Shown: positions 7,409 to 15,059, counted from the first letter of the stretch. The stretch is DNA of 24,379 nucleotides from Gemmiger_A avium (GCA_019114585.1 DXFE01000133.1:1-24379); one strand, 5' to 3'. Notes: generated by a model from the sequence alone, not told the origin. Made by a program: numbers and translations.

Positions 7409-7413
7409 AAGGA
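7409..7413 (+). promoter_or_regulatory. ribosome site fixing a TTG start
   Basis: AAGGA at 7409-7413 is nine bases before the TTG at 7423. The nearest in-frame ATG (7459) has GAGGAG touching the start codon, which is too close to serve it. Confidence 0.55.
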
Positions 7414-7422
7414 TGTGAAAAC

Positions 7423-7938
7423 TTGTTCGCTGCAAAGGCCGGCCTGCGTGCCGAGGAGATGGAACGCCTTGTGGATCAGTATGGTGACGCCATGCTGCGT
7501 GTTTGCTGCGCCTATCTGGGCGACGCACACCTGGCACAGGACGCCGTGCAGGATGCTTTCCTGAAGATCTACAAGAGCTACCGCCCGCTGGAGGACTCCC
7601 CTGCTTCGGAAAAGGCTTTTGTAATGCGGGTGACGGCCAATGTCTGCAAAGACTATCTGCGCAGCGCCTGGCACAAGAAGGTCAATCTGGTGGAGCAATA
7701 CCCCGAACTGGCCTCTCCGGAAGCCATGCGCAGCGAGAGCGGCCGCCTGCTGGCCGAGGTGCTGGCCCTGAAACCCAAATACCGCGAAGTCGTCCTGCTG
7801 CATTACTATCACCAGTATTCAGTGGGCGAGATTGCCCAGCTTCTGCACGCACCCCAAAGCACGGTGAGCGTGCGGCTGCGGCGCGCCCGCGAACAACTGG
7901 CAAAACGACTGGAGGAGGTGCCCCGTGATGATCTCTGA
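7423..7938 (+). CDS. sigma-70 family RNA polymerase sigma factor, ECF-like
   Basis: This 171-residue protein has only regions 2 and 4, as in ECF-type sigma factors, which redirect RNA polymerase in response to an envelope or stress signal. Region 2 spans roughly residues 13-75 (RLVDQYGDAMLRV, then QDAVQDAFLKIYKSY). Region 4, roughly 113-165, ends in a helix-turn-helix (YSVGEIAQLLHAPQSTVSVR). The start is taken as TTG 7423, supported by AAGGA at normal spacing; ATG 7459 would still keep region 2. It overlaps the next gene, a membrane protein with the layout of an anti-sigma factor, so the two probably form a sensor pair. Its own leader holds a promoter followed at once by a terminator. Confidence 0.9.
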   Translation: MFAAKAGLRAEEMERLVDQYGDAMLRVCCAYLGDAHLAQDAVQDAFLKIYKSYRPLEDSPASEKAFVMRVTANVCKDYLRSAWHKKVNLVEQYPELASPEAMRSESGRLLAEVLALKPKYREVVLLHYYHQYSVGEIAQLLHAPQSTVSVRLRRAREQLAKRLEEVPRDDL

Positions 7939-9292
7939 TACATCCATCCGAAAGGCTGTCGAAGACGGCCTTTCGGGCGTGGCCCTTTCGCCCGGGCAAA
8001 AGGCCGCGATCCTGGCCCGGTGCCGCCCCGAACCGCTTCGGGTACACCGGCGCAGCATCGCCCGGCGTGCGCTGAGCGTGGCCGCGGTGTTCGCCGTGGC
8101 GCTGGTGCTCAGCGCCGGGGTGCTGGCCACCTCGCCCGGGCTGGCCCAGCAGCTGGCCGTGCTGGGGCGGCAGACCCTGTCCTTCCTGCAGCCTGTCAAC
8201 CAGGTCAGCGAGGCCGACGGCATCCGTATGGAGGTGCTGGCCTCCATGCGCAGCGAGGACACAGCGGTCGTCTATCTGACCCTGCGGGACACCACCGGCC
8301 AGGGCCGCATTCAGGAAAACACCCAGCTGTGGAACTACCATCTGGAGGGCGCTTCCTTTGCCCATGCCGAACAGGTGGATTACGATCCCGAGACCGGCAG
8401 CGCCATGTTCCGCCTGACCGGCGAGGATGTGACCAGCGACAAGGTTACGGTGCGGGTGGAGGCGTTCTCCTCCGGCATCGAGTATTACCCGCCCACCCCC
8501 ACCGGCTGGACGGTGGCTGAACTGGCGGAACTGCAGCCCACCCCCGCTTTGTCCTACCCCACCCTGGACCATGGCTGGGGCATGCTGAACGGCCCCGGCG
8601 ACCAAAAGCTGGAGCAGCAGGTGGAAAGCAGCAGTCTGCCGGTGCTCAAGCAGCAGTTCTCCTATCCTGTGGAGGGGCTGGACTGGCTGACCGTGCAGGC
8701 GGTAGGCGTTGTGGACAATGCGCTGCACATCCAGCTGCGTCAGGACGAGGATCTGGGCCGGTTCTGCAGCGTGAACCTGAGCCTGGCCAACGCCGATGGC
8801 GAAGAGAGCGGCCAGGCCGTGCTGGATGTGGCACTGGATGAGCCGGAAGCCGGATTCAGCAGCGGCACCCGGGAATATGTGCTGCCCCTGCCCCAGGACG
8901 CCGACCCGGCCGACTGGGAGCTGTATGCCAGCGGTGTGAACTGCACCGTGGCCAGCAATGCGGGCTGGCAGGTCACCTTTGAACTGGAACCCGCCCACGC
9001 CGACCGTACCGGCAGCTGCGATCTGGACACCGGCAGCTGGCAGCTGCAGCAGGTCTCCCTGTCCAGCCTGGGCATCACCATTGCGGGCAACGGCGAACTG
9101 TACGCCGACAGCCTCGACCTGACCCCGGTAGTCACCCTGCAGGACGGCACCCAGCCGGAGTTCATCTCCTCCTCGGTAAGCACCGACGACCAGGGCAACA
9201 TTGTCTACCGGATGCTGTTCCGCACGCCGGTGGATACCAGCCAGGTGGCCACGGTCACCCTGTCCGGGCAGCCTGTGGTCTGGAACGACTGA
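7928..9292 (+). CDS. membrane-anchored putative anti-sigma factor, DUF4179-like
   Basis: This 454-residue protein has a short cytoplasmic N-terminus (about 47 residues, basic at its end: HRRSIARR), one membrane helix at about 48-67, and a long extracytoplasmic part of some 385 residues. That is the layout of anti-sigma proteins encoded after small sigma factors in Firmicutes, where the inner segment holds the sigma factor and the outer part senses a signal. The start of the outer part resembles DUF4179 (DGIRMEVLASMRSEDTAVVYLTL); the rest is beta-rich and unassigned. The ATG at 7928 (or GTG 7925) follows GGAGGAGG and overlaps the sigma gene by 11 bases, implying translational coupling. The signal sensed cannot be read from the sequence. 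Confidence 0.8.
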   Translation: MISDTSIRKAVEDGLSGVALSPGQKAAILARCRPEPLRVHRRSIARRALSVAAVFAVALVLSAGVLATSPGLAQQLAVLGRQTLSFLQPVNQVSEADGIRMEVLASMRSEDTAVVYLTLRDTTGQGRIQENTQLWNYHLEGASFAHAEQVDYDPETGSAMFRLTGEDVTSDKVTVRVEAFSSGIEYYPPTPTGWTVAELAELQPTPALSYPTLDHGWGMLNGPGDQKLEQQVESSSLPVLKQQFSYPVEGLDWLTVQAVGVVDNALHIQLRQDEDLGRFCSVNLSLANADGEESGQAVLDVALDEPEAGFSSGTREYVLPLPQDADPADWELYASGVNCTVASNAGWQVTFELEPAHADRTGSCDLDTGSWQLQQVSLSSLGITIAGNGELYADSLDLTPVVTLQDGTQPEFISSSVSTDDQGNIVYRMLFRTPVDTSQVATVTLSGQPVVWND

Positions 9293-9317
9293 AAACAACG
9301 ATCTCCTCTTTTGATGG

Positions 9318-9363
9318 AAAACGCCCCGCGGCAGCCGGATTGGCAGCGCCGCGGGGCGTTTTT
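9318..9363. terminator. bidirectional terminator between convergent genes
   Basis: CGCCCCGCGGC (9322-9332) pairs with GCCGCGGGGCG (9348-9358). The stem is flanked by an A-run and a T-run, so it can end both the anti-sigma transcript and the convergent minus-strand gene. Confidence 0.88.
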
Positions 9364-9380
9364 CATTTCTGGTTTCAGAG

Positions 9381-10226
9381 TTACTCGTCCTTGCCATCCC
9401 CGAACAGCAGCGCCGCTGCCTGGGACAGTTCCTTGTGCCGGTCGCTCTCCGGTGCGGGTTCTTCCTCTGAGGCTTCCGGCACGATGGGTGTCTCCTCCGC
9501 CGGTGCCGGCTGTTCCTTTGGCAGGACAGCGGTTTCGGGCGCGTCCTCTTCCGGGGCCCGCTCCTCCGCTTCCGGTTCGTCGGTCTCCGCCTCTTCCTGG
9601 CGGGCAGCACGTTTGTTCTGCTTCTCCATCTCCCGGCGCCGGGCGTCCAGCACAGCCTTGGCCACCTTTTCCAGGGCGGCGCAGTTCTCCGGCAGGTCGG
9701 TCAGGCTCTGGCCGTAATGGGCCATCAGCACGGTGCCGTCCCGGTCGATCAGCAGGGTCAGCGGCAGCTGGTAGGTTTCCCCCTCCACCGCCTTGTAGCC
9801 CATCTTGCGGGCCTCTTTCAGGATGCGCAGCGCGGTCAGGGAATGGCTGCGGAACCAGCTGGTGGTGCTGGGCACGCAGAAGTGTTCATACAGCACCCCT
9901 TCCGCGTCGCAGATCAGGGAGAAGGGCATCTGCTCTTCCGGGATGGCGCCCGCGATCACATGGGGATCGGTGCGCACCACACAGGCCAGCCGGGCGCTGG
10001 TGAGCTTGTCCTTGTCCTGGATATACTCCATCACATAATGCCGGGTGATGGGATGGCCGAAGTTGCGCATAAAGACCACAAACAGGGGCGTGTCCGCATC
10101 CAGCAGATCATAAAAAGGCAGCTGAGGCTGGTAAGGGCTGTCATAGGTAAAGCGCGGGATCTGGTCCCCCGCCTGTAATTTTTTGGGCACGGAAGGCACC
10201 TCCGAAAAATATACTCTCTTATTCAT
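9381..10226 (-). CDS. peroxiredoxin-fold protein lacking the active-site cysteines
   Basis: The protein has 281 residues. Residues about 15-200 look like an AhpC/TSA-type thioredoxin fold: LQAGDQIPRF, then the strand LFVVFMRNFG at 48-57, LPLTLLIDRDGTVLMAHYG and a closing helix. In relatives the strand is followed by Cys-Pro-x-x-Cys or a similar pair; here it reads HPITRHY (58-64), with neither cysteine. The four cysteines present lie elsewhere (AACVV-like, LICDAE, HFCVPS, NCAAL contexts). A peroxidase mechanism is therefore unlikely and a binding or structural role is possible. The C-terminal 75 residues are acidic and proline-rich, probably disordered. The ATG at 10226 has GGGAG upstream. 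It diverges from the LUD-domain gene; the product's role is unknown. Confidence 0.82.
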   Translation of the reverse strand: MNKRVYFSEVPSVPKKLQAGDQIPRFTYDSPYQPQLPFYDLLDADTPLFVVFMRNFGHPITRHYVMEYIQDKDKLTSARLACVVRTDPHVIAGAIPEEQMPFSLICDAEGVLYEHFCVPSTTSWFRSHSLTALRILKEARKMGYKAVEGETYQLPLTLLIDRDGTVLMAHYGQSLTDLPENCAALEKVAKAVLDARRREMEKQNKRAARQEEAETDEPEAEERAPEEDAPETAVLPKEQPAPAEETPIVPEASEEEPAPESDRHKELSQAAALLFGDGKDE

Positions 10227-10267
10227 TCTACACACTCCCGCCTTTCTGTCAACCATCTTGACCCATC

Positions 10268-10276
10268 TGCTATAAT
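10268..10276 (+). promoter_or_regulatory. extended -10 promoter of the LUD-domain gene
   Basis: TGCTATAAT is a perfect extended -10. Only weak -35 matches lie upstream (CTGTCA at 10246, 19-base spacing). The leader contains an imperfect hairpin, ACCGGGTTTG with CAAACCGGT (10294-10316). Confidence 0.65.
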
Positions 10277-10381
10277 GGAATCATACAAGGTTTACCGGGT
10301 TTGACCGCAAACCGGTGTCTCCAGGAACAGTGTGCCCCGCCGCGCGCCGGGCATACCCGCACAGAATGGGAGGAGAAAGCA

Positions 10382-11020
10382 ATGAACGAAGCAGTACAAT
10401 CGGTGATGGAAAAGCGCATCCGCCGGGCCATGGCCGCGGTGCAGCGCAACCAGATGCAGGCCTTTTATTGTGAGCGGGCGGACCAGGTGCCCGCCTTTGT
10501 CAAGGAGATGCTGCCCGCCGGGTGCAGCGTATCCCACGGCGGTTCCGCCACCCTGAGCGAGTGCGGCGTGACCGATCTGCTGGCCCAGGGCGATTACCGC
10601 TATCTGGACCGGAGCAAGGCAAACGGCCCGAAGGAGATCGGCAAACTGTACCGGGAGGTTTTCAGCGCCGACTGGTACCTGACCAGCAGCAACGCCGTGA
10701 CCGAGGACGGCAAGCTGTACAACGTGGACGGCAACTCCAACCGGGTGGCCGCCATCGCGTTCGGCCCGGCCCATGTGCTGGTGATCGTGGGCTGCAACAA
10801 GATCGTGCGGGATCTGGACGAGGCCATGGCCCGGGTGCAGACCATCGCCGCCCCGGCCAACACCGTCCGGCTGAACTGCGACACCCCCTGCGCCGAGAGC
10901 GGGCGCTGCCAGAACTGCCACTCCCCCGCCCGCATCTGCTGCAACGCCCTGATCACGGCCTTCCAGCGGGATCCGGACCGGGTCAAGGTGCTGTTTGTGG
11001 GCGAACCTCTGGGATTCTGA
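10382..11020 (+). CDS. LUD-domain protein with C-terminal cysteine cluster
   Basis: The 212-residue protein belongs to the LUD family (DUF162), which includes LutC/YkgG proteins of lactate utilisation. Typical segments are SHGGSATLSECGVTDLL (51-67), YLDRSKANGPKE, WYLTSSNAVTEDGKLYNVDG (98-117), NRVAAIAFGPAHVLVIVG and ARVQTIAAPAN. The C-terminal part has six cysteines at 166-187 (CDTPC, GRCQNC, RICC), which could bind a metal or iron-sulfur cluster. It stands alone, without the lutA and lutB iron-sulfur partners, and this stand-alone form is common in clostridia; its exact reaction is not known to me. The ATG at 10382 follows GGGAGGAG, and its promoter is the extended -10 at 10268. Confidence 0.88.
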   Translation: MNEAVQSVMEKRIRRAMAAVQRNQMQAFYCERADQVPAFVKEMLPAGCSVSHGGSATLSECGVTDLLAQGDYRYLDRSKANGPKEIGKLYREVFSADWYLTSSNAVTEDGKLYNVDGNSNRVAAIAFGPAHVLVIVGCNKIVRDLDEAMARVQTIAAPANTVRLNCDTPCAESGRCQNCHSPARICCNALITAFQRDPDRVKVLFVGEPLGF

Positions 11021-11031
11021 GAAACACAAGG

Positions 11032-11070
11032 AACAAGGCCCTGCCGCTTTTGCGGCAGGGCCTTGTTTTG
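11032..11070. terminator. bidirectional terminator between LUD gene and minus-strand membrane gene
   Basis: A perfect 16-bp stem, 11032-11047 with 11052-11067, around a TTTT loop. Its outer arms (AACAAGG and CCTTGTT plus TTG) give a U-tract in both directions. Confidence 0.9.
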
Positions 11071-11086
11071 TCTGTATACAGAATTG

Positions 11087-11887
11087 TCAGTCGTCCTCGT
11101 CCGGCAGCGTATCCTCCTGCTGGCCGGACACCGCCCAGGCCGCGCCCAGGCCCGCCAGCCCGATCAGGGCCAGCAACAGGCTCAGCGCCAGATCCGCCAG
11201 CCCGTCGGCGCCGTTGCGCCAGGAGAGGAAGGTCTGGGGCAGTTCCAGGCAGGTGCAGAGGAAAAACGCGGCAAACCCCAAAAAGTACAGCCACCGGCCC
11301 GACCGCACCTGCCCCACATACAGCAGACGCACCAGCGCCGTGGAGAGCAGCAGCGCCAGCAGGGCGCTGAACACCTCCACCGTGGGGCCGATCCGCTCCA
11401 CACTGGAGGGGGCAAAGCCGAACCGCCCCACCGTGAGCAGATAGAAGCCCAGCGTGGCCCCTACCCCCAGCACCGCGCTGTGGGTGGGCGGGGTCAGCTC
11501 CTCGCCCAGATGGGCCAGGCCGGTCAGCAGCAGCCACAGGCCGGTGAGGAAAAACAGCCCCGCCTGCACCAGGCCGAACCAGTCCCGCTCCGGCCAGAGC
11601 AGCATGACCTGGCCGCCCGCATAGGCGGCGAACAGCACCGACGCCAGCAGGCCGAACACCCCCAGGCCGCGGCTGGGCGCCGTGATCCGGTAAGGGCCCG
11701 GTGTCTGCACCAGCGCGGCCACCCCGGCCAGCACCAGCACGCCGGCCAGCACCCCGTATCGGGTCCAGACCGAGCCCCAGGTCACAAACCCGGTGCTCCA
11801 GTCATTGTATGCAGAAAGATCCAGTCCACGCACCGCGCCGGCAGCCAGGCACACCAGCGCCGCCAGGACGGTGACGGCTCGTTTCAT
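11087..11887 (-). CDS. polytopic membrane protein of unknown function
   Basis: The protein has 266 residues with about seven or eight hydrophobic helices, starting with MKRAVTVLAALVCLAAGAVR, which could be a signal peptide or first helix, and ending in an acidic tail (QQEDTLPDEDD). I recognise no family. The ATG at 11887 overlaps the stop of the citrate synthase gene as ATGA, so translation is almost certainly coupled. A longer open frame continuing upstream in this frame lies inside the citrate synthase gene and is a shadow. Co-expression with citrate synthase suggests, without proving, a link to metabolite transport or energy state. The convergent terminator at 11032 ends the unit. Confidence 0.8.
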   Translation of the reverse strand: MKRAVTVLAALVCLAAGAVRGLDLSAYNDWSTGFVTWGSVWTRYGVLAGVLVLAGVAALVQTPGPYRITAPSRGLGVFGLLASVLFAAYAGGQVMLLWPERDWFGLVQAGLFFLTGLWLLLTGLAHLGEELTPPTHSAVLGVGATLGFYLLTVGRFGFAPSSVERIGPTVEVFSALLALLLSTALVRLLYVGQVRSGRWLYFLGFAAFFLCTCLELPQTFLSWRNGADGLADLALSLLLALIGLAGLGAAWAVSGQQEDTLPDEDD

Positions 11888-13251
11888 TTGCGCTCCTCGA
11901 TGGTTTTGTATTTCTGACGCACGCCCAGATACTTGTAGGCCGGGCGCATGATCCGGTTGGCGAACACCACCTCTTCGATCCGGTGGGCGCACCAGCCCGG
12001 AATACGGCTGATGGCAAACAGCGGGGTGAACAGATCCTCCGAGATGCCCAGCATCTTGTAGATCAGGCCGCTGTACAGGTCCACATTGGCGCAGACGGTC
12101 TTGCTGCCCTTCTCCTGGGCAAACACCTCCGGGCCCAGCTTCTCCACCAGGCACAGCAGGTCAAACTCGTCCTCAAAGCCTTTCTCATAGGCCAGTTCCC
12201 GGGCATTCTCCCGCAGGATCAGCGCACGCGGGTCGCTGATGGTGTAGACCGCATGGCCCATACCGTAGATCAGGCCGCTGCCGTCCCCTTCCTTTTTGCG
12301 GATGATACGGCGCAGGAACTCCCGCACTTCATCCTCGTCCCGGTGGTTCTCCACCCCCTGCTGGATGACCCGCAGCTGCTGCATCACCTTCAGGTTGGCG
12401 CCGCCGTGCTTGGGGCCTTTCAGGCTGCCGATGGCCGCCGCGATGGCCGAATAGGTATCGGTGCCGGAACTGGACAGCACCCGGCAGGCAAAGGTGGAGT
12501 TGTTGCCGCCGCCGTGGTCGGCGTGCACCGCCAGACACAGGTCCAGCAGCTTGGCTTCCGCGTGGGTGAACTTCTGGTCCGCCCGGTAGGTGGACAGGAT
12601 ATGCTCCGCGGTGCTCTGCCCGATCTGGGGCAGATGGAAGAACATGCTCTGCTTGTCATAGACCCGGCGCTTGACCTGGTAGGCGTTCACCATGATGGTG
12701 GGCAGCCCAGCGATCAGGTTCACCGACTGCTGCAGAATGTTGCCCAGGCTCAGATCCTCCGCGTCCGGGTCATAGCTGTACAGGGCCAGCACGCTGCGGG
12801 CCATCTTGTTCATGATGTTCGGGCTGGGGGCCTTCATGATCATGTCCTCGGCAAAGCCGTCGGGCAGGGCCCGGTGCTCCTCCAGCAGGTGGCAGAACTG
12901 GGCCAGCTCCGCCTGCCGGGGCAGGCTGCCGAACAGCAGCAGCCAGATGATCTCTTCAAATACGAAGCGATCCTTCTCCAGCGCCTCCCGCACGATCTCC
13001 CGGATGTCAATGCCCCGGTAGATCAGCTTGCCCGGAATGGGCCGCACCGTGCCGTCCGGCTCTTTTTCGTAGCCGATAACGTCACAGACGTTGGTCAGGC
13101 CCGCCAGCACACCGGTGCCGTCCGGATTGCGAAGGCCCCGCTTTACGCCCAGGCGTTCGCTGGTTTCCGGGTCAATGTAGTTATTTTTCAGATACTCATT
13201 GCATAGGATGGTCATGGACTGTGGGTCCAGGATCGGTACTTCTGTGGACAT
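11884..13251 (-). CDS. gltA: citrate synthase
   Basis: This enzyme condenses oxaloacetate and acetyl-CoA to citrate. In an anaerobe it probably feeds the oxidative branch toward 2-oxoglutarate and glutamate. The 455 residues include the family landmarks KLIYRGIDI, VFEEIIWLLLFGSLP, the first catalytic histidine in HADHGGGNNSTFACRV, the second in YGMGHAVYTISDPRA, and the Asp in NVDLYSGLIYKMLG, then FTPLFAISRIPGWCAHRIEE near the end. I start it at the ATG 13251 with AAAGGGGAAG upstream, and reject a longer frame that runs through the neighbour's coding region. It overlaps the following membrane gene by four bases. No aconitase or isocitrate dehydrogenase adjoins it. Confidence 0.95.
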   Translation of the reverse strand: MSTEVPILDPQSMTILCNEYLKNNYIDPETSERLGVKRGLRNPDGTGVLAGLTNVCDVIGYEKEPDGTVRPIPGKLIYRGIDIREIVREALEKDRFVFEEIIWLLLFGSLPRQAELAQFCHLLEEHRALPDGFAEDMIMKAPSPNIMNKMARSVLALYSYDPDAEDLSLGNILQQSVNLIAGLPTIMVNAYQVKRRVYDKQSMFFHLPQIGQSTAEHILSTYRADQKFTHAEAKLLDLCLAVHADHGGGNNSTFACRVLSSSGTDTYSAIAAAIGSLKGPKHGGANLKVMQQLRVIQQGVENHRDEDEVREFLRRIIRKKEGDGSGLIYGMGHAVYTISDPRALILRENARELAYEKGFEDEFDLLCLVEKLGPEVFAQEKGSKTVCANVDLYSGLIYKMLGISEDLFTPLFAISRIPGWCAHRIEEVVFANRIMRPAYKYLGVRQKYKTIEERK

Positions 13252-13292
13252 ACCATACTTCCCCTTTCTAAAGTGTTTCCCTCTATGGTATG
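13249..13292 (-). repeat. 9-bp inverted repeat enclosing the gltA ribosome site
   Basis: CATACCATA (13249-13257) and TATGGTATG (13284-13292) are perfect complements. One arm contains the gltA start codon and the other lies at the predicted transcription start, with the ribosome site in between. It could be an operator or an mRNA fold hiding the AUG; chance is also possible at this length. Confidence 0.4.
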
Positions 13293-13293
13293 T

Positions 13294-13322
13294 AGTGTAC
13301 AAGGTTTTGGGCCAAATTGCAA
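13294..13322 (-). promoter_or_regulatory. possible promoter of gltA
   Basis: On the minus strand TTGCAA (13322-13317) and TACACT (13299-13294) are 17 bases apart, each four of six to consensus. Confidence 0.5.
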
Positions 13323-13342
13323 GCAGCCCGCCGGAGGATGGG

Positions 13343-14389
13343 ATGAAGAAAACTCTGTTGTGCATGCTGACCTTTGCCTTGCTTACCTGGCTGATCCCGG
13401 TGGGTGGCCTGCTGTTGGCGGAAGCGCCCTTACCCGGCGCCCCGCTGACCGGGCCCGCCGCTACCCCCGCGCCGGACGAGCCGTCCGGAAACGGGGAGCC
13501 GGTCAGCCCCTCGCCCGCCGCCACAGCCACCCCCACCCCCGCCGCCGATACGCTGCGGGTGCTGGACGAGGCCTCCGGGGAGATTCTGACCGTCTCCGCC
13601 CGGGATTACCGGATCGGGGCGGCAGCCGCGGAACTGCCCGCCGACTGGCCGGACGAGGCCATCAAGGCCCAGATGGTGGCGGCCTGGAGCTACGCGCTGT
13701 TCCAGCAGCAGACCGCCCGCGCCGCCGGACAAGCCCACGACCTGTCCGCCAACCCGGCGCGCCGCCAGGGCTTCATGACCCGGGAGGTGCTGGAAAGCTA
13801 CTGGGGCGTGGATTTTGAGGCCAACTACCAGCGCCTGGCCGCCCTGGCCGATCAGGTGGAGGGCTGGGTGGTGCAGTGGGAGGGTGCGGCGGCGGCCTGC
13901 TGCTACCATGCCTCCAGCTGCGGGGCCACCGAGGCCAGCCAGAACGTGTGGACCGAGGCGCTGCCCTATCTGCAGGGGGTGGACAGCCCCTGGGACACCG
14001 CGGCCGACGGCTGGGAGGTGACCGTTACCTATACGGTACAACAGATGACCGACGCTTTGCAGCTGAATTTTGCCGACCGGGGGCTGGATCTTTCCGGCGA
14101 CCCATCGGGCTGGTTCGGTACCCCCACCCTGACGGCGGCGGGCTATGTGGCCAGCCAGCCGGTGGCCGGGGCCGAGCTTTCCGGCATCGAGCTGCGGGGG
14201 GCGCTGGGGCTGCGCAGCGCCGCCTTTACGGTGCAATACGCCGACCGGACCTTCTCGGTCACCACCCACGGCTACGGGCACGGGGTAGGCCTGAGCCAGT
14301 GGGGCGCCCGGGGCATGGCGCTGGAGGGCAAAAGCTGCGCCGACATTCTGGCCTGGTATTATCCGGGCACGCAGTTGGTACAGGAATAG
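13343..14389 (+). CDS. spoIID: SpoIID/LytB-domain exported protein
   Basis: The 348-residue protein starts with a basic end and hydrophobic helix (signal peptide or anchor, about 1-28), then a Pro/Ala/Thr-rich linker to about residue 68. The rest is a SpoIID domain, a lytic transglycosylase that cuts denuded peptidoglycan during spore engulfment; LytB relatives act in vegetative wall remodelling. The segment AAAELPADWPDEAIKAQMVA holds Glu97 in the position of the catalytic glutamate. CCYHASSCGATEASQNVW and the C-terminal HGYGHGVGLSQWGARGMAL and ILAWYYPGTQ are diagnostic. The ATG at 13343 follows GGAGG. It diverges from gltA, and no spoIIQ or spoIIID neighbour is present, so a sporulation role here is uncertain. 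Confidence 0.88.
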   Translation: MKKTLLCMLTFALLTWLIPVGGLLLAEAPLPGAPLTGPAATPAPDEPSGNGEPVSPSPAATATPTPAADTLRVLDEASGEILTVSARDYRIGAAAAELPADWPDEAIKAQMVAAWSYALFQQQTARAAGQAHDLSANPARRQGFMTREVLESYWGVDFEANYQRLAALADQVEGWVVQWEGAAAACCYHASSCGATEASQNVWTEALPYLQGVDSPWDTAADGWEVTVTYTVQQMTDALQLNFADRGLDLSGDPSGWFGTPTLTAAGYVASQPVAGAELSGIELRGALGLRSAAFTVQYADRTFSVTTHGYGHGVGLSQWGARGMALEGKSCADILAWYYPGTQLVQE

Positions 14390-14390
14390 C

Positions 14391-14429
14391 AAAACGGGAC
14401 GCGCCGGCTGTGCGGCACGTCCCGTTTTT
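14391..14429. terminator. bidirectional terminator between spoIID and yhcH-type gene
   Basis: AAAACGGGACG (14391-14401) pairs with CGTCCCGTTTT (14418-14428), with a partly paired GC-rich interior. A- and T-runs flank both sides. Confidence 0.88.
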
Positions 14430-14451
14430 CGTTGCTGCCAAAGGCGGCGGG

Positions 14452-14904
14452 TCAGTCCCGCGCCACCTTGAAGATCGCTTTGCGCACCCGGTCGCAGCCG
14501 GCCGCCCGCACCAGCGCCTTGTGGGCCTCGTTGGTCATGAAGATCACAAAACGATCCTCTCCCAGCACGCCGGCGCAGCTCAGCGGGGCCTTGTACAGCG
14601 CTGCGTCGGTAGTTTCGTCGTAGGGAGCGCTCTCCTCCAGCTCGCCCAGCGCCACCTCAAACAGCTCCACGCCGGACAAATCGATCTGAATGTCGATGTA
14701 CTTCTCGTGCATCTCGAACTCCCGGTCCTCGGAGGGCGCGGTGTCCGACTCGGTCACCTTGACATACACCTTGTCCCCGTCGATGTCGGTGCGGCCCTCG
14801 GGCAGCTCATCCAGGTCATGCTCCGCGATATAGGCGATGGCGGTGTCCAGATTTTCAAACAGGCCGGTATACTGCTCGATATTTTCCAAACGGTCGTACA
14901 ACAT
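14452..14904 (-). CDS. YhcH/YjgK/YiaL family protein (DUF386)
   Basis: The protein is a 150-residue cupin-like beta barrel. Family members include the N-acetylneuraminate anomerase NanQ and other sugar-handling proteins, and they bind a metal ion. The family signature EMHEKYIDIQID is at 64-75 (His66, Asp71), and a second ligand is likely His128 in FMTNEAHKAL. The C-terminus AIFKV matches the usual final strand. The ATG at 14904 has AGGGAGGAAA upstream, and a TGCTATAAT promoter lies at 14966-14958. It diverges from a ROK-like sugar kinase gene, and nagB is in the window, which fits a role with sugars or amino sugars. The precise substrate is inference. Confidence 0.9.
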   Translation of the reverse strand: MLYDRLENIEQYTGLFENLDTAIAYIAEHDLDELPEGRTDIDGDKVYVKVTESDTAPSEDREFEMHEKYIDIQIDLSGVELFEVALGELEESAPYDETTDAALYKAPLSCAGVLGEDRFVIFMTNEAHKALVRAAGCDRVRKAIFKVARD

Positions 14905-14957
14905 TGTGGTTTCCTCCCTGGCAGGCCGCAGACGGCCCGGTTTTGTTCTATAGATTG

Positions 14958-14966
14958 ATTATAGCA
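14958..14966 (-). promoter_or_regulatory. extended -10 promoter of the yhcH-type gene
   Basis: Read on the minus strand this is TGCTATAAT, a perfect extended -10, about 55 bases before the start codon. No good -35 is seen. Confidence 0.68.
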
Positions 14967-15053
14967 CCTTCCGTCTCCGCCGCACAGAGGGGCAATGGAC
15001 GAAAATGCAAAAAAGTCGGCCTGCCGGGACAAGACGCTGGGTCCGGGGACGTT

Positions 15054-15059
15054 TACAAT
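15054..15059 (+). promoter_or_regulatory. possible -10 box of the ROK-like kinase gene
   Basis: TACAAT lies 63 bases before the start codon. The -35 region (GACAAGACG around 15028) is poor, so an activator may be needed. Confidence 0.4.

Noticed and set aside
5471..7537. 688-codon minus-strand frame across acpP, proS and the sigma gene
   Set aside because: Codon-usage shadow of conserved genes; it also crosses two terminators and two promoters.
7682..9610. 642-codon minus-strand frame opposite the sigma/anti-sigma pair
   Set aside because: Low-complexity Arg/Pro-rich start and no family motif; opposite two recognisable genes and through a bidirectional terminator.
13343..14389. Proof that the organism sporulates
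   Set aside because: SpoIID/LytB proteins occur in non-sporulating relatives and no other engulfment gene is in the window.
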